This document shows positions 1-9,400 of a stretch of DNA of 64,000 nt, piece after piece. The stretch comes from Pseudogracilibacillus auburnensis. Its GTDB lineage: Bacteria; Bacillota; Bacilli; Bacillales; Amphibacillaceae. Every line of letters starts with the position of its first letter. The first letter of the stretch is position 1. Location: NCBI RefSeq assembly GCF_003201975.1, contig NZ_QJJQ01000006.1, forward strand, positions 124,001-188,000. The letters run 5' to 3'. Position numbers and translations under genes: made by a program. Under the pieces are notes generated by a model. That model had not been told where the DNA came from and did no database searches. It saw only the letters and a list, made by a program, of their open reading frames with translations.

Positions 1-1
1 A

Positions 2-307
2 AAAGTAACTGTTCCTAATTATGCAATTGGCTGGCAAAGTGAAGGGAATACGCCTGAACCTTGGCTCGGTCCTGATGTACAAGATCTAACAAGAGATTTA
101 TATCAAGAAGAAGGATATAAAGCATTTATTTATGCTCCAGTTGGCTTCGTTTCCGATCATTTAGAAGTGTTATATGATAATGATTATGAATGTAAAGTTG
201 TTTGTGATGAAATTGGTGCTAGCTATTATCGACCGGAAATGCCAAATACGGATTCACTTTTTATTAAAACACTTGCAGATGTTGTGCTGGATCAATTGAA
301 CGGATAA
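2..307 (+). CDS. hemH: Ferrochelatase (coproporphyrin ferrochelatase), C-terminal part
   Basis: Only the last 101 codons lie in the window; the reading frame is open from base 2 and stops with TAA at 305-307. The residues [17 protein letters not shown] match the ferrochelatase segment that carries the catalytic Glu of the Bacillus enzyme, which inserts iron into coproporphyrin III (or protoporphyrin IX) in the cytoplasm. It is followed 45 bp later by hemY, the order known from Bacillus (hemE-hemH-hemY), so the two are probably one transcript. The N-terminal two thirds are outside the window, so integrity cannot be judged. The family call is secure. Confidence 0.93.
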   Translation, partial: KVTVPNYAIGWQSEGNTPEPWLGPDVQDLTRDLYQEEGYKAFIYAPVGFVSDHLEVLYDNDYECKVVCDEIGASYYRPEMPNTDSLFIKTLADVVLDQLNG

Positions 308-352
308 GAAGAAAGATTTTGTGCACATTTCACAGAAAAAGAGTGATGTACA

Positions 353-1771
353 GTGAAAAACATACTAATTATTGGAGGCGGAATTACAGGGTTAACTTCC
401 GCCTTTTATTTGCAACAAAAAATAAAAGATAAGAAACTACCATACAACGTAAAATTAGTCGAAGCAACTAACAGACTCGGTGGAAAAATCGCAACAGTTC
501 ATCAAGATGGGTTTACCATTGAGCGGGGACCTGACTCATTCTTATCCCGAAAAACACCTGCTGTTACCCTAATTGACAAGCTAGGATTACAGGATCAACT
601 TGTTCGAAATGCGTCTGGACAAGCTCATATTTTAGTAGGGAAAAAACTGCATAAAATTCCACCTGGATCATTTATGGGGATACCTATTGAGGCCCGCCCC
701 TTTTTATTTTCAGGATTATTTGGCGTAAAAGGAAAAGTGAGAGCTAGTTTAGATTATGTTGTACCAAAAGGAAAAGCACAAGACGATCAATCATTAGGTT
801 TATTTTTTAGGCGACGTTTTGGTGATGAATTAGTGGAGAATTTAATTGAACCATTGCTCTCAGGTATTTATTCAGGTGATATGGATGAAATGAGTTTAAT
901 GGCGACATTTCCGAATTTTTATCATTTGGAACAAAAGTACGGAAGCTTAATTAAAGGATTACAAAAAACAATGCCGAAACGACCGAAAACGAAGGAAAAG
1001 CAACCAGGTATTTTTTATGCACTTCGTGGTGGCTTCGAATCATTAGTTGTTGAATTAGAAAAACAGATTGGTAAGGACGTTATTTCGTTATCTACTGCTG
1101 TTGATCATATAGAGAAAAAAGAAAATGTGTATCATGTATTATTAAGTGATGGTACTGTTTATAGGGCAGATGCTATCATCGTTGCAACACCACATCAAAC
1201 ATTACGAAAAATATTTAGTCAGCATGATATGTTTAAAACAGTTGATGAAATTCCGAATACATCTGTTGCAAATGTCGCTTTAGCTTATGATCAAAAGGCT
1301 GTTAAGAAAGAATTAGATGGAACAGGTTTTGTTGTATCGAGAAATAGTAATTACCGCATTACTGCTTGTACTTGGACACATCGAAAATGGCCACATACCA
1401 CTCCAAATGGGAAGGTATTGTTACGAAGTTATGTTGGGGGCCCCAACGATCCAGAAGCAGTTCATTTAACAGATGAGGAACTCGTTCAAGTTGTATTAAA
1501 AGATTTAAATAAAACGATGAAAATAACAGGAGAACCATTGTTTAACATTGTTACTCGTTTTAAAAATCAGATGCCTCAATATACAGTTGGACATAAGGAA
1601 CGAATAAAAACATGGAGAAGCTATATGGCAGAACAGTTACCAGGAGTTTTCCTTACTGGTGCCTCTTATGAAGGTGTTGGAGTTCCAGATTGTATTGAAC
1701 AAGGTGAAAAAGCTGTATCAGATTTAGTGCAATTTATTTCAGATAAAAGCGACGAAGAAGCAAACGACTAA
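353..1771 (+). CDS. hemY: Coproporphyrinogen III oxidase (HemY/CgoX type)
   Basis: FAD-dependent oxidase that acts just before or around iron insertion in the coproporphyrin-dependent haem route of Gram-positive bacteria. The protein has 472 residues, the usual family length. An N-terminal FAD-binding motif IIGGGITGL lies at residues 5-13 and the C-terminal flavin-binding stretch GASYEGVGVPDCIEQG closes the fold. The start is GTG at 353, preceded only by a weak GAGTG-type ribosome site, which fits co-transcription with hemH upstream. A strong hairpin terminator follows directly, so this looks like the last gene of the haem operon. In Firmicutes this protein oxidises coproporphyrinogen rather than protoporphyrinogen; that is family knowledge, not visible here. 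Confidence 0.93.
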   Translation: MKNILIIGGGITGLTSAFYLQQKIKDKKLPYNVKLVEATNRLGGKIATVHQDGFTIERGPDSFLSRKTPAVTLIDKLGLQDQLVRNASGQAHILVGKKLHKIPPGSFMGIPIEARPFLFSGLFGVKGKVRASLDYVVPKGKAQDDQSLGLFFRRRFGDELVENLIEPLLSGIYSGDMDEMSLMATFPNFYHLEQKYGSLIKGLQKTMPKRPKTKEKQPGIFYALRGGFESLVVELEKQIGKDVISLSTAVDHIEKKENVYHVLLSDGTVYRADAIIVATPHQTLRKIFSQHDMFKTVDEIPNTSVANVALAYDQKAVKKELDGTGFVVSRNSNYRITACTWTHRKWPHTTPNGKVLLRSYVGGPNDPEAVHLTDEELVQVVLKDLNKTMKITGEPLFNIVTRFKNQMPQYTVGHKERIKTWRSYMAEQLPGVFLTGASYEGVGVPDCIEQGEKAVSDLVQFISDKSDEEAND

Positions 1772-1774
1772 ATA

Positions 1775-1830
1775 AAATGCGTTTTAGCCACAAGGAGTTT
1801 TCCTCCAATGTGGCCAAAACGCATTTGTCT
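1775..1830 (+). terminator. Terminator of the hem operon
   Basis: An 18-bp inverted repeat with one mismatch (arms 1775-1792 and 1809-1826, starting AAATGCGTTTT and ending AAAACGCATTT) begins three bases after the hemY stop codon. T-rich sequence follows. It could work in both directions. Confidence 0.8.
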
Positions 1831-1940
1831 TCTTATAGATAAGAAGTATAAAAGTCTCTTACCGCAAAAGTTCAAATAAGGCATTCGCAATAGCAAATAA
1901 GTTCATCACTTATCTCCATAATTGCTACATCACGACCATT

Positions 1941-2050
1941 GCGCACATTCTTTGGAAATTACGCAGTTTTTCAAAAGTTTCCGTACTTCACTTAAGAATT
2001 TGCGCACTTTCCTTAGGATTTTCCGCACTTTTCACAGGAAATGCCGCGTT
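1941..2050. repeat. Degenerate 20-21 bp periodic repeat, cluster A (CGCAC motif)
   Basis: Six copies of a CGCAC-like core (variants CGCAG, CGTAC, CGCGT) start at 1942, 1962, 1982, 2003, 2024 and 2045, so the spacing is 20-21 bp. The bases between cores are T/A-rich and less conserved (TTTCCGCACTT, TTTGCGCACTT). The same motif, read on one strand or the other, occurs with the same period at 21799-21885 and 59563-59607. The cluster overlaps the truncated end of the permease remnant on the minus strand, so the broken gene ends inside the repeat. No coding potential is apparent. Confidence 0.6.
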
Positions 2051-2578
2051 ACGATAGTAAGGACGATGACAAGCGTGGCAATAATTGTTGTAAATAAAAA
2101 TACGATAAAATGAATATGATCATTTTTCTCTGGATTATTAAAAGGTAATCCTAGCATCCCTTTTAAGAAAATTTGAATTAATTGAATCCCAAATAACAAC
2201 ATGAAGACACCCATTCACACCTGGAGTAAATAATTTTGCAAGATGTGAGCTTAAACCTGTGATTCCGATTAAAATAGTGAGGATAGCTGAAATAAATATG
2301 CCAATGGCTAAACTTCCACCCAGCTCTTCCAAAGAAATCCCCTGTGCTGATGAAGTGATAACGAGCGTTAAGATAACTCCCCACCAAAGACCTGAATGTC
2401 CTTCCATAATTGCTCTTTTATGTCCAGAAGGTGCTTGCACAATGCAAATAATCCCGGTTATAGCAAAAGATAATTGTAAAAGTGTAACAGTAACCGCTTG
2501 TTCCAATTCAAAAACTTCCCCGATTTCTTCCTCAGCATTATTTAGAATTAACCCTCCATTCGCTTTTCCAACTAGCAT
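2032..2578 (-). pseudogene. Remnant of a purine/uracil-xanthine permease (NCS2 family)
   Basis: Two minus-strand frames together encode the N-terminal part of an NCS2-type nucleobase permease. The first (2138-2578) contains GHSGLWWGVI and ends at KLFTPGV; the second (from about 2214 to 2032) resumes with MGVFMLLFGIQL and FLKGMLGLPF. Intact relatives read FTP-T-V-T-G-then-LLL through this point, so one extra base near 2212 appears to have shifted the frame. Only about 180 of the usual 430 or so residues remain: the first transmembrane segment is unrecognisable and the C-terminal two thirds are missing, with the frame ending inside the 21-bp repeat cluster. No product is expected. The family assignment rests on memory of the conserved GLWWG and FTP motifs and is fairly sure. 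Confidence 0.75.
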
Positions 2579-2596
2579 CTAATAGAAATTTTGAGC

Positions 2597-2631
2597 AAAA
2601 AAAATAAGCAACTAAATTTAATTAGTTGCTT
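2597..2631 (-). terminator. Terminator downstream of yhfH
   Basis: A 10-bp inverted repeat (AAGCAACTAA at 2606-2615, TTAGTTGCTT at 2622-2631) is followed on the minus strand by a run of eight T. It lies 70 bp after the yhfH stop. Confidence 0.75.
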
Positions 2632-2701
2632 CATCCGGAAAGGAAGTCTTATTATAGAATAGACTTTAAATATTGTAAAAAATGGATTGACACGTCAACT
2701 G

Positions 2702-2830
2702 TTAACGAGCAGGATGATTACAATCATCACAAATATTGCCATAACAATCGGCCTGTTCAACCATTTCGCTACCACATTGCTTACATTTCTTCTTAGGTAA
2801 GTTTCTAAAAAACTCAATAACGTTCACCAC
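2702..2830 (-). CDS. yhfH: Small zinc-ribbon-like protein, YhfH family
   Basis: A 42-residue protein beginning GTG GTG AAC, with an excellent AAGGAGG site seven bases before the first GTG. It contains two CxxC-type pairs, CKQCGSE and ICDDCNHP, a pattern that would fit a tiny zinc ribbon. The N-terminus (VIEFFRNLP) and the Cys pattern match YhfH of Bacillus, a short protein of unknown function encoded next to yhfI and lplJ. Here too it stands divergently just before yhfI. It has its own terminator. Metal binding and function are inference; the family call is good because sequence and neighbourhood agree. Confidence 0.8.
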   Translation of the reverse strand: MVNVIEFFRNLPKKKCKQCGSEMVEQADCYGNICDDCNHPAR

Positions 2831-3001
2831 AATAACTCCTCCTTGTTAGGAATAGATGTAAGTAATTAATACCTTTTGAACTGTTACATGTATTGTACTA
2901 TAACAATAAATTTAAATCAACCCTGTTTTACAACAAAATCAATATTTATTTTTTAAAATGTGAAAACTGTGTTACAACATTATATGTAAGGAGTCCAAAA
3001 A

Positions 3002-3736
3002 ATGAAACTAACAGTGATTGGATATTGGGGCGGTTATCCCGCCAAGGATGAGGCGTCTTCGATGTATATAGTGGAAAAGGACGACTTTATGCTAGTCCTC
3101 GATGTTGGGAGTGGTGGATTAGCTAAGTTTCAAAAATATAACAATGTAACAGATATCGACGCTGTACTACTATCACATTATCATGCAGACCATATTGCTG
3201 ATGTAGGTGTACTACAACATGCCTATTTAGTACAGTCTTATCTAACAGGTGTCAAAAAAACGTTGCCAATCTATGGACATAAAGAAGATGAAGAACAGTT
3301 TGATCAATTAAATCATGATTATACAGAAGCAAGGCAATATGAACCGAATCATACACTTAAAATTGGTCCATTTTTTATTCGCTTTTTGAAAACGAATCAT
3401 TCTGTACCATGTTACGGTATGCGAATTACCGATGGAGCTAGTACTATTGTTTATACAGCTGATTCGGCATACCAAGAGGAATGGATCAAATTTAGTCAAC
3501 ATGCTGATTTCTTATTGGCGGATTGTAATTTTTATGCCAATCAAGATGGTACAAAGGCGGGGCATATGACGAGTAAAGAAGTTGGTATTATTGCAGAACA
3601 AGCAGCTGTTAAAGAATTAATTTTAACTCATTTACCCCATTATGGAGACCATAAACAACTAGTAGAGGAAGCAAGGAAAGAATTCACAGGAAAAGTTACG
3701 CTTGCATCTGAAGGATTAACTTGGGGGGAGCAATGA
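3002..3736 (+). CDS. yhfI: MBL-fold metallohydrolase, YhfI family
   Basis: A 244-residue protein of the metallo-beta-lactamase fold. The metal-binding signature HYHADH is at about residues 59-64, and a later Asp/His pair (YTADSAY, THLPHYGDH) fits the remaining ligands. Relatives include RNase Z-like and other single-domain hydrolases; the substrate of YhfI is not known. The start is a clear ATG with AAGGAG ten bases ahead. It sits between divergent yhfH and co-directional lplJ (70 bp gap), the order seen in Bacillus subtilis. No signal peptide, so cytoplasmic. Confidence 0.85.
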   Translation: MKLTVIGYWGGYPAKDEASSMYIVEKDDFMLVLDVGSGGLAKFQKYNNVTDIDAVLLSHYHADHIADVGVLQHAYLVQSYLTGVKKTLPIYGHKEDEEQFDQLNHDYTEARQYEPNHTLKIGPFFIRFLKTNHSVPCYGMRITDGASTIVYTADSAYQEEWIKFSQHADFLLADCNFYANQDGTKAGHMTSKEVGIIAEQAAVKELILTHLPHYGDHKQLVEEARKEFTGKVTLASEGLTWGEQ

Positions 3737-3805
3737 TTTTTGTCAGATTTCTAAGTTGCAAAAGGTAAAAAAACAATTAAACTAATATTGAAGGGGCTGA
3801 AATAG

Positions 3806-4801
3806 ATGAAATTTATCGATAATAAAGGAATTACGGATCCATATATCAATTTAGCTTTAGAAGAATATATTCTTAAAAATTTCGGGGAAGAAGATACTTA
3901 TTTATTGTTTTATATTAATGCACCATCGATTATCGTCGGAAAAAATCAAAATTCAATAGAGGAAATAAATACAGACTACGTTGATGCTAATCATATAAAG
4001 GTTGTTCGAAGATTATCAGGTGGTGGCGCTGTTTATCATGATGAAGGTAATTTAAATTTTAGTTTCATTACAAAAGATGATGGAAACAGCTTTCATAATT
4101 TCGCAAAATTTACGGAACCAATCGTTAAAGCATTGAATGAAATCGGTGTTCCTGCTGAATTAATTGGTCGAAATGATTTGCTAATTGAAGGTCGAAAGTT
4201 TTCGGGAAATGCCCAATTTTCTACAAAAGGAAGAATGTTTAGCCATGGAACATTAATGTTTGATTCTGAAATTGAACATGTTGTTGCTGCGTTAAATGTA
4301 AAAAAGGAAAAAATTGAATCGAAAGGGATTAAATCAATTCGGAGCAGGGTAGCAAATATAACGGAATATTTAACCGAAGAAATGAAGATGGAGCAATTTA
4401 AAAATATTCTTTTATGTTCTATCTTTCATGTGGAAGATGTAAAAGATGTCCCTCAATATGAGTTGACAGAGGAAGACTGGGAAAAAGTGTATGAAATTTC
4501 CCGTAATCGTTACCAACGTTGGGATTGGAATTTTGGAAAATCACCTGCTTTCAACAAAAAAGCATCACATAAATTTCCATCTGGACTGTTGGATGTACGA
4601 TTGGATGTGAAAAAAGGAATGATTCAAAATTGTAAAATTTATGGTGATTTTTTTGGAATTGGTGAAGTGGAAGATATTGAAAATAAGTTAATTGGTGTTA
4701 GACACGAGCGTGCCGCAGTTGAAGCTGCATTAGAAGGAATCGATATCCCTTATTATCTCGGGAAAATTACGAAAGAAGAGTTTGTTCATTTAATTTATTA
4801 A
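3806..4801 (+). CDS. lplJ: Lipoate-protein ligase
   Basis: Attaches free lipoate, via lipoyl-AMP, to lipoyl domains of 2-oxoacid dehydrogenases and GcvH. The 331-residue length is typical of Bacillus LplJ. The hallmark RRLSGGGAVYHDEGN spans about residues 70-84, and GRKFSGNAQ carries the Lys expected to contact lipoyl-AMP. The C-terminal accessory domain of LplA-type enzymes is present (about residues 250-331). The start ATG has GAAGGGG upstream. Position after yhfI is conserved in Bacillus. Confidence 0.92.
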   Translation: MKFIDNKGITDPYINLALEEYILKNFGEEDTYLLFYINAPSIIVGKNQNSIEEINTDYVDANHIKVVRRLSGGGAVYHDEGNLNFSFITKDDGNSFHNFAKFTEPIVKALNEIGVPAELIGRNDLLIEGRKFSGNAQFSTKGRMFSHGTLMFDSEIEHVVAALNVKKEKIESKGIKSIRSRVANITEYLTEEMKMEQFKNILLCSIFHVEDVKDVPQYELTEEDWEKVYEISRNRYQRWDWNFGKSPAFNKKASHKFPSGLLDVRLDVKKGMIQNCKIYGDFFGIGEVEDIENKLIGVRHERAAVEAALEGIDIPYYLGKITKEEFVHLIY

Positions 4802-4814
4802 TGGTAGCATACCG

Positions 4815-4881
4815 AAGAGGCAGATCAAAGCGTCAGGGAACGACGCATTTGGGGACTTTGTAACCAAATGAAATGCCTCTT
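4815..4881. other. Structured intergenic segment (three-way-junction fold)
   Basis: An outer 8-bp stem (AAGAGGCA at 4815-4822 with TGCCTCTT at 4874-4881) encloses two smaller perfect stems: GCGTC/GACGC (4830-4834, 4842-4846) and TTTGG/CCAAA (4848-4852, 4864-4868). It begins 13 bp after the lplJ stop. It may be the lplJ terminator or a small structured RNA; the T-tract after it is weak (CTCTTTCC). Confidence 0.4.
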
Positions 4882-5061
4882 TCCATTTTATTGAGTGTAA
4901 AATGAATGATAGGGTGGAAAAGTAAAAATGTCGTTTTAATAGATTGATTGTTAATTATTTTTTGATAATTAATGCAAATTAGTTTCTTTTCCCTATTTTT
5001 TATGTTAGCGTAGTCCATAATCCCTAATTTCTCGTTTGATAATTGAAAGGATGAGAGATTA

Positions 5062-5586
5062 TTGTATAATGAATTTATTAAAATTAGTTATGAAATTACA
5101 CCTCTTACAATGGCGGTCTTGTGTAAAAAAAATGACAAAGGAGCGACGAAAACTTTCGTTCTTGAAGAAACACGAGATTATATTGTCCATTTAACCCCAA
5201 CTAAAGTAATTGATCATGCATGTAAGTTTTTTGGAAGTAGCCTGAAAGGAAGGCTCGAAGGAACAAAAGACATAAGCAACATTACTCATAAGGCACCTGT
5301 AGCAATTGACCCTTCAAGCGGAATGTACTTCTTTCCAACGGCCTCGCCCATGAATAAAAATTGTTCTTGGATTTCCCACTCTCACGTCGATTTTGTAAAA
5401 CCCATAAGAAATGACAAAACTGAATTAATTTTTAAAAATGGCGCTCGGATAAGTGTGGATGTTTCGTATGGTTCCATCTTAAATCAAGTACAACGGACCG
5501 CACAATTTCGTTATTCATTAGAGAACAGGATGAACTTAATTAAGACTGCTTTATTAGAACAAGAAATGAATAAAGAATATAATTAA
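5062..5586 (+). CDS. comK: Competence transcription factor ComK
   Basis: ComK is the master activator of natural competence genes, binding paired AT-boxes. This 174-residue protein shows the family core KAPVAIDPSSGMYFFPT (about residues 73-89), followed by SWISHSHV. It is a little shorter than the 192-residue B. subtilis protein at the C-terminus. The start is TTG with AAAGG 11 bases ahead; no better start is visible. It is monocistronic, and the 240 bp upstream are very AT-rich, as expected for a ComK-autoregulated promoter, although I could not define proper AT-boxes. The presence of comK suggests competence but does not prove it; no other com gene is in the window. Confidence 0.9.
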   Translation: MYNEFIKISYEITPLTMAVLCKKNDKGATKTFVLEETRDYIVHLTPTKVIDHACKFFGSSLKGRLEGTKDISNITHKAPVAIDPSSGMYFFPTASPMNKNCSWISHSHVDFVKPIRNDKTELIFKNGARISVDVSYGSILNQVQRTAQFRYSLENRMNLIKTALLEQEMNKEYN

Positions 5587-5787
5587 ATACATGGATACAT
5601 GGAAAAATCGACGATGAGAAAAGATGATCAATCATAATGAATTGTTTTTAGTTTATAATAGTAAATAAATCTGTAAAATGAAAAATTAGGGATTGCTTTT
5701 TTATTATAACGATAGCTAATTAATTATCGTCCCTTGATCTACTTTTTCAAACATCTTTTCTAAATTGAACTTTTGGGAGAAACTCAC

Positions 5788-6423
5788 GTGTTAAATTCAA
5801 CAATAACAGTAGTAGAAGAGGCTAGTGAATTTTTTGATTATGTCATAGAAATATTAGATAAATATGAAAAACTCGGTCCAATTCCAGGAATTTTATTACC
5901 TTTCATTGAGGCATTTTTGCCCTTTTTGCCGTTATTTGCTTTTGTGATGGCAAATAGTGCGGCATATGGTTTATTGAAAGGATTTTTATACTCATGGCTC
6001 GGCTCCTCTTTAGGCTCGATAGCTGTGTTTTTTATCATTCGAAAATTTGGTAATAAAAAGTTATTGATGAAAATTAAAAAAAATCGGCAAGTTATCCATG
6101 TTACTTCATGGGTAGAGCGTCATGGGTTTGGTCCGTTATTTTTATTATTATGCTTTCCCTTTTCACCGTCATCGATTATTAATGTCGTTGCTGGTCTTTC
6201 AAATGTTAGTAAACAACAATTTATTTTAGCCGTATTATTAGGAAAATCCGTCATGATTTTTTCCATTGCTTATATTGGTTCAAGTATTTTTGAGTTTGCC
6301 AAAAACCCAGTAAAAACAATTATTATTACGATTTGTATTATTATTTTTTGGGGACTTGGTAAATTGTTAGAAAAGAAATTAATAAAGCGCTCTGAAAACC
6401 GACACAATGGAACAGATACTTAA
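5788..6423 (+). CDS. TVP38/TMEM64 (DedA-like) family membrane protein
   Basis: An integral membrane protein of about 211 residues with some five hydrophobic segments. The central block with LLLCFPFSPSSIINVVAGLS is typical of the TVP38/TMEM64 (VTT/SNARE-associated) family, related to DedA proteins that act in lipid or quinone handling. I chose GTG at 5788 because GGGAG lies eight bases upstream; an in-frame TTG at 5773 has no ribosome site. The next gene, addB, starts 16 bp downstream. In B. subtilis a TVP38 gene (yhjE) is also near addBA. The molecular role is unknown. Confidence 0.82.
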   Translation: MLNSTITVVEEASEFFDYVIEILDKYEKLGPIPGILLPFIEAFLPFLPLFAFVMANSAAYGLLKGFLYSWLGSSLGSIAVFFIIRKFGNKKLLMKIKKNRQVIHVTSWVERHGFGPLFLLLCFPFSPSSIINVVAGLSNVSKQQFILAVLLGKSVMIFSIAYIGSSIFEFAKNPVKTIIITICIIIFWGLGKLLEKKLIKRSENRHNGTDT

Positions 6424-6439
6424 AATTGGAGGGGTAACG

Positions 6440-9400
6440 ATGTCATTACGAATGATCATTGGAAGATCTGGAACAGGGAAAGGGAATGTAATATTACAAG
6501 AAATGAAGGAAAAATTACGTTCTAACCCGCATGGTCGTACGATTCTTTACATTGTTCCGGAGCAAATGACCTTCCAACAAGAATATGCCCTATTTCGTGA
6601 TGATCAAGTCAAAGGGAGTATCCGTGCTCAAGTCGTTAGCTTTTCACGACTTGCATGGCGAGTATTACAAGAAACTGGTGGAAGTACGAAACAATTTATT
6701 AGTTCAACTGGACTTCAAATGATGTTACGAAAAATTATCGAAGAGCGTACAGAACCGTTTGAAATGTTTCAAAAAGCTGTTGATAAACAAGGCTTTGTTC
6801 AAGAGCTTGAAGGCATGATTACTGAATTTAAACGACATTGTATTACACCAGATGTATTAGCGGAACAAATCAATTACACGGAACAGAATATTCCGTTAAC
6901 GAAAAAATTAGCAGATTTACATTACATATATGCCAAGTTAGCTTCATTATTACAACATAAATATATTGATGGGGAAGACCAGTTACAATTTTTAACAGAG
7001 AAAATTGCTGACACGGAGCTTTTACAAGATGCTGATATTTATATCGATGGATTTCACCGATTTACACCGAAAGAATTAGAAATAGTGACAGAGCTTTTAA
7101 AGGTGAGCAAACAAGTGACAGTGACATTGACGACTGATGAATTAGCACTTGAGAAAGAACCGTCTGAACTAGATTTATTTTATCAGACGACTGAAACGTA
7201 TTTCACTTTACAACAATTAGCGAAAGAACATGATGTTTTGCTGGAAGAACCAGTTATCCTTCATTCTGAAGCTGGACATTTTAAGGAAAGTCCTTATTTT
7301 TTCCATTTGGAGAAATATTTTGATGAGCGACCAACACCAGCCTTACAAACGGAGCAACGAAATCCTATTCAACTTGCTGAAGCAGTTCATCCACGAGCAG
7401 AATTAGAAGGAGTTATCCAAGAGATTTTGCGACTCGTTAGGGAAGAAACTTATCGGTACAGAGACATTGTTATTTTTGTCAGAGAAACAGAGGAATATAA
7501 TGATTTAATTCAGACGATGTTTGCAGATTATAATATTCCTGTTTTTATTGATGAAAAACGAACGATGCTCAACCATCCTTTAATTGAATGTATCCGCTCC
7601 TTATTTGATGTCGTTGAATCAAACTGGCGGTATGATGCGGTCTTTCGACTTTTAAAGACAGGCTTTATTAAGCCGACTGATCGAACGTTTCCTTTACATC
7701 TTGATGCAATTGACGAACTAGAAAACTACTGTTTAGAATATGGAATTCGTCAGAAAAAGCAATGGCTGCAAACCGAAAAATGGATCTATAAACGTTTTGC
7801 TGGATTTTCAGAAGCAGCACAAACAGATAAAGAACTTGAAAAAGAAGAAAGAATCAATGCTTATCGAGATCAAGTGGTACAAGCACTTAACGTTTTTGAT
7901 AAACAAATAAGAGGGAAAAGGACGATTAGACAACGCTGTGAAATACTATATTCATTGTTAGAACGGTTACATATACCAAGGCAACTTGAACAGAGTCGCG
8001 CGAACTATGACGATCTGGGAAAAGTGGAAAAAGCACGGGAAGAAGAACAAGTATGGAAGGCTCTGATGCAACTTTTAGATGAAATGGTAGAAATGATCGG
8101 AGATGAAACATTGTCTTTCCCAATGTTTCAAAAAACGTTCGAAGCAGGTCTGGAAGCACTACAATTTGCACACGTACCACCAAGTATGGATCATGTTATC
8201 GTCGGTTCGATTGATCATTCTCGAATTGCTAATAAAAAGTGTGCCTTTTTACTCGGTGTTAATGAAGGATCATGGCCGATGAAGCCAGCTGTAGATGGTA
8301 TGATTAATGAACGAGAGCGGGAATTTTTGAAGCAGTTTGGAATGCAACTCGCAGAAAGTAATCGGAGAATTTTATTAGATGACACTTTTTACATGTATTT
8401 GGCATTTACGTCTGCAACAGATTATTTATGGGTTAGTTATGTGCTAAGTGATAACGAAGGAAAAATGAAGACTGCTTCTCCGATGATTAATCGGCTGAAG
8501 GAACTTTTCCCTGTCTTGAAAGAACCAATTTTATTAACGGATCCAGATGAATTGCAAGAAGCTACTCGCTTTATTACGACAAAAGAAAAAACAAGATCTG
8601 CACTTACGGTCCAATTATCCCGTTATGTACGTGGATATAGAGTAGAAGATATTTGGTGGAATGTGCTAGATTGGTATATGAAAAACGAGGAAAAACATGA
8701 TACAACTTATAAAGTGTTGCAAAGCCTGTTCTATGAAAATAAACCGACACCTTTAACAGCACATACGGTTGAAAAGCTGTATCCAAAACAAGTAAAAACG
8801 AGCGTATCCCGTCTTGAAATGTTACATCGTTGTTCGTATCAACACTATGTTCAATATAGTTTACAACTGGAAGAACGACGTATGTATAAATTAGATGCTC
8901 CAGATATCGGACAACTTTTTCATGAAGCATTAAAAACAATTACAGAATGGATTCAGCAAGAAGGAAAAGATTTTGCTAGATTAACGGAAGTAGACTCAAA
9001 TCAATATGCTAAAAAATCTATCTCACACTTAGCACCAGCACTACAACATCACATATTATCGAGTTCGAATCGTTATCAATATATTCAACGAAAACTCCAA
9101 GATGTGATTGCTCAAGCAACATATATATTAAGTGAACAAGCGAGAGCTAGTGGATTTTCCCCTGTCGGGATTGAACTGGGTTTTGGGTTTGAAAAAGGGT
9201 TAGATCCTGTGACGATTGCACTTCCAAATGGTTATGAACTTTTATTAAGAGGGCGGATAGACCGAGTGGATAAGTCTGTCCATCATGACAATTTATATTT
9301 ACGGATTATTGACTATAAATCTAGTTCAAGAGGACTCGATTTAGTAGATGTTTATTATGGTCTAGCGCTACAAATGCTCACCTATTTGGATGTCGTTTTA

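Noticed and set aside
1922-2113. 63-codon plus-strand frame
   Set aside because: It runs through the CGCAC repeat cluster and opposite the permease remnant; codon content reflects the repeat.
8604-8939. 111-codon antisense frame in addB (also several antisense frames in addA)
   Set aside because: Shadows of well-conserved coding sequence without ribosome sites or family resemblance.
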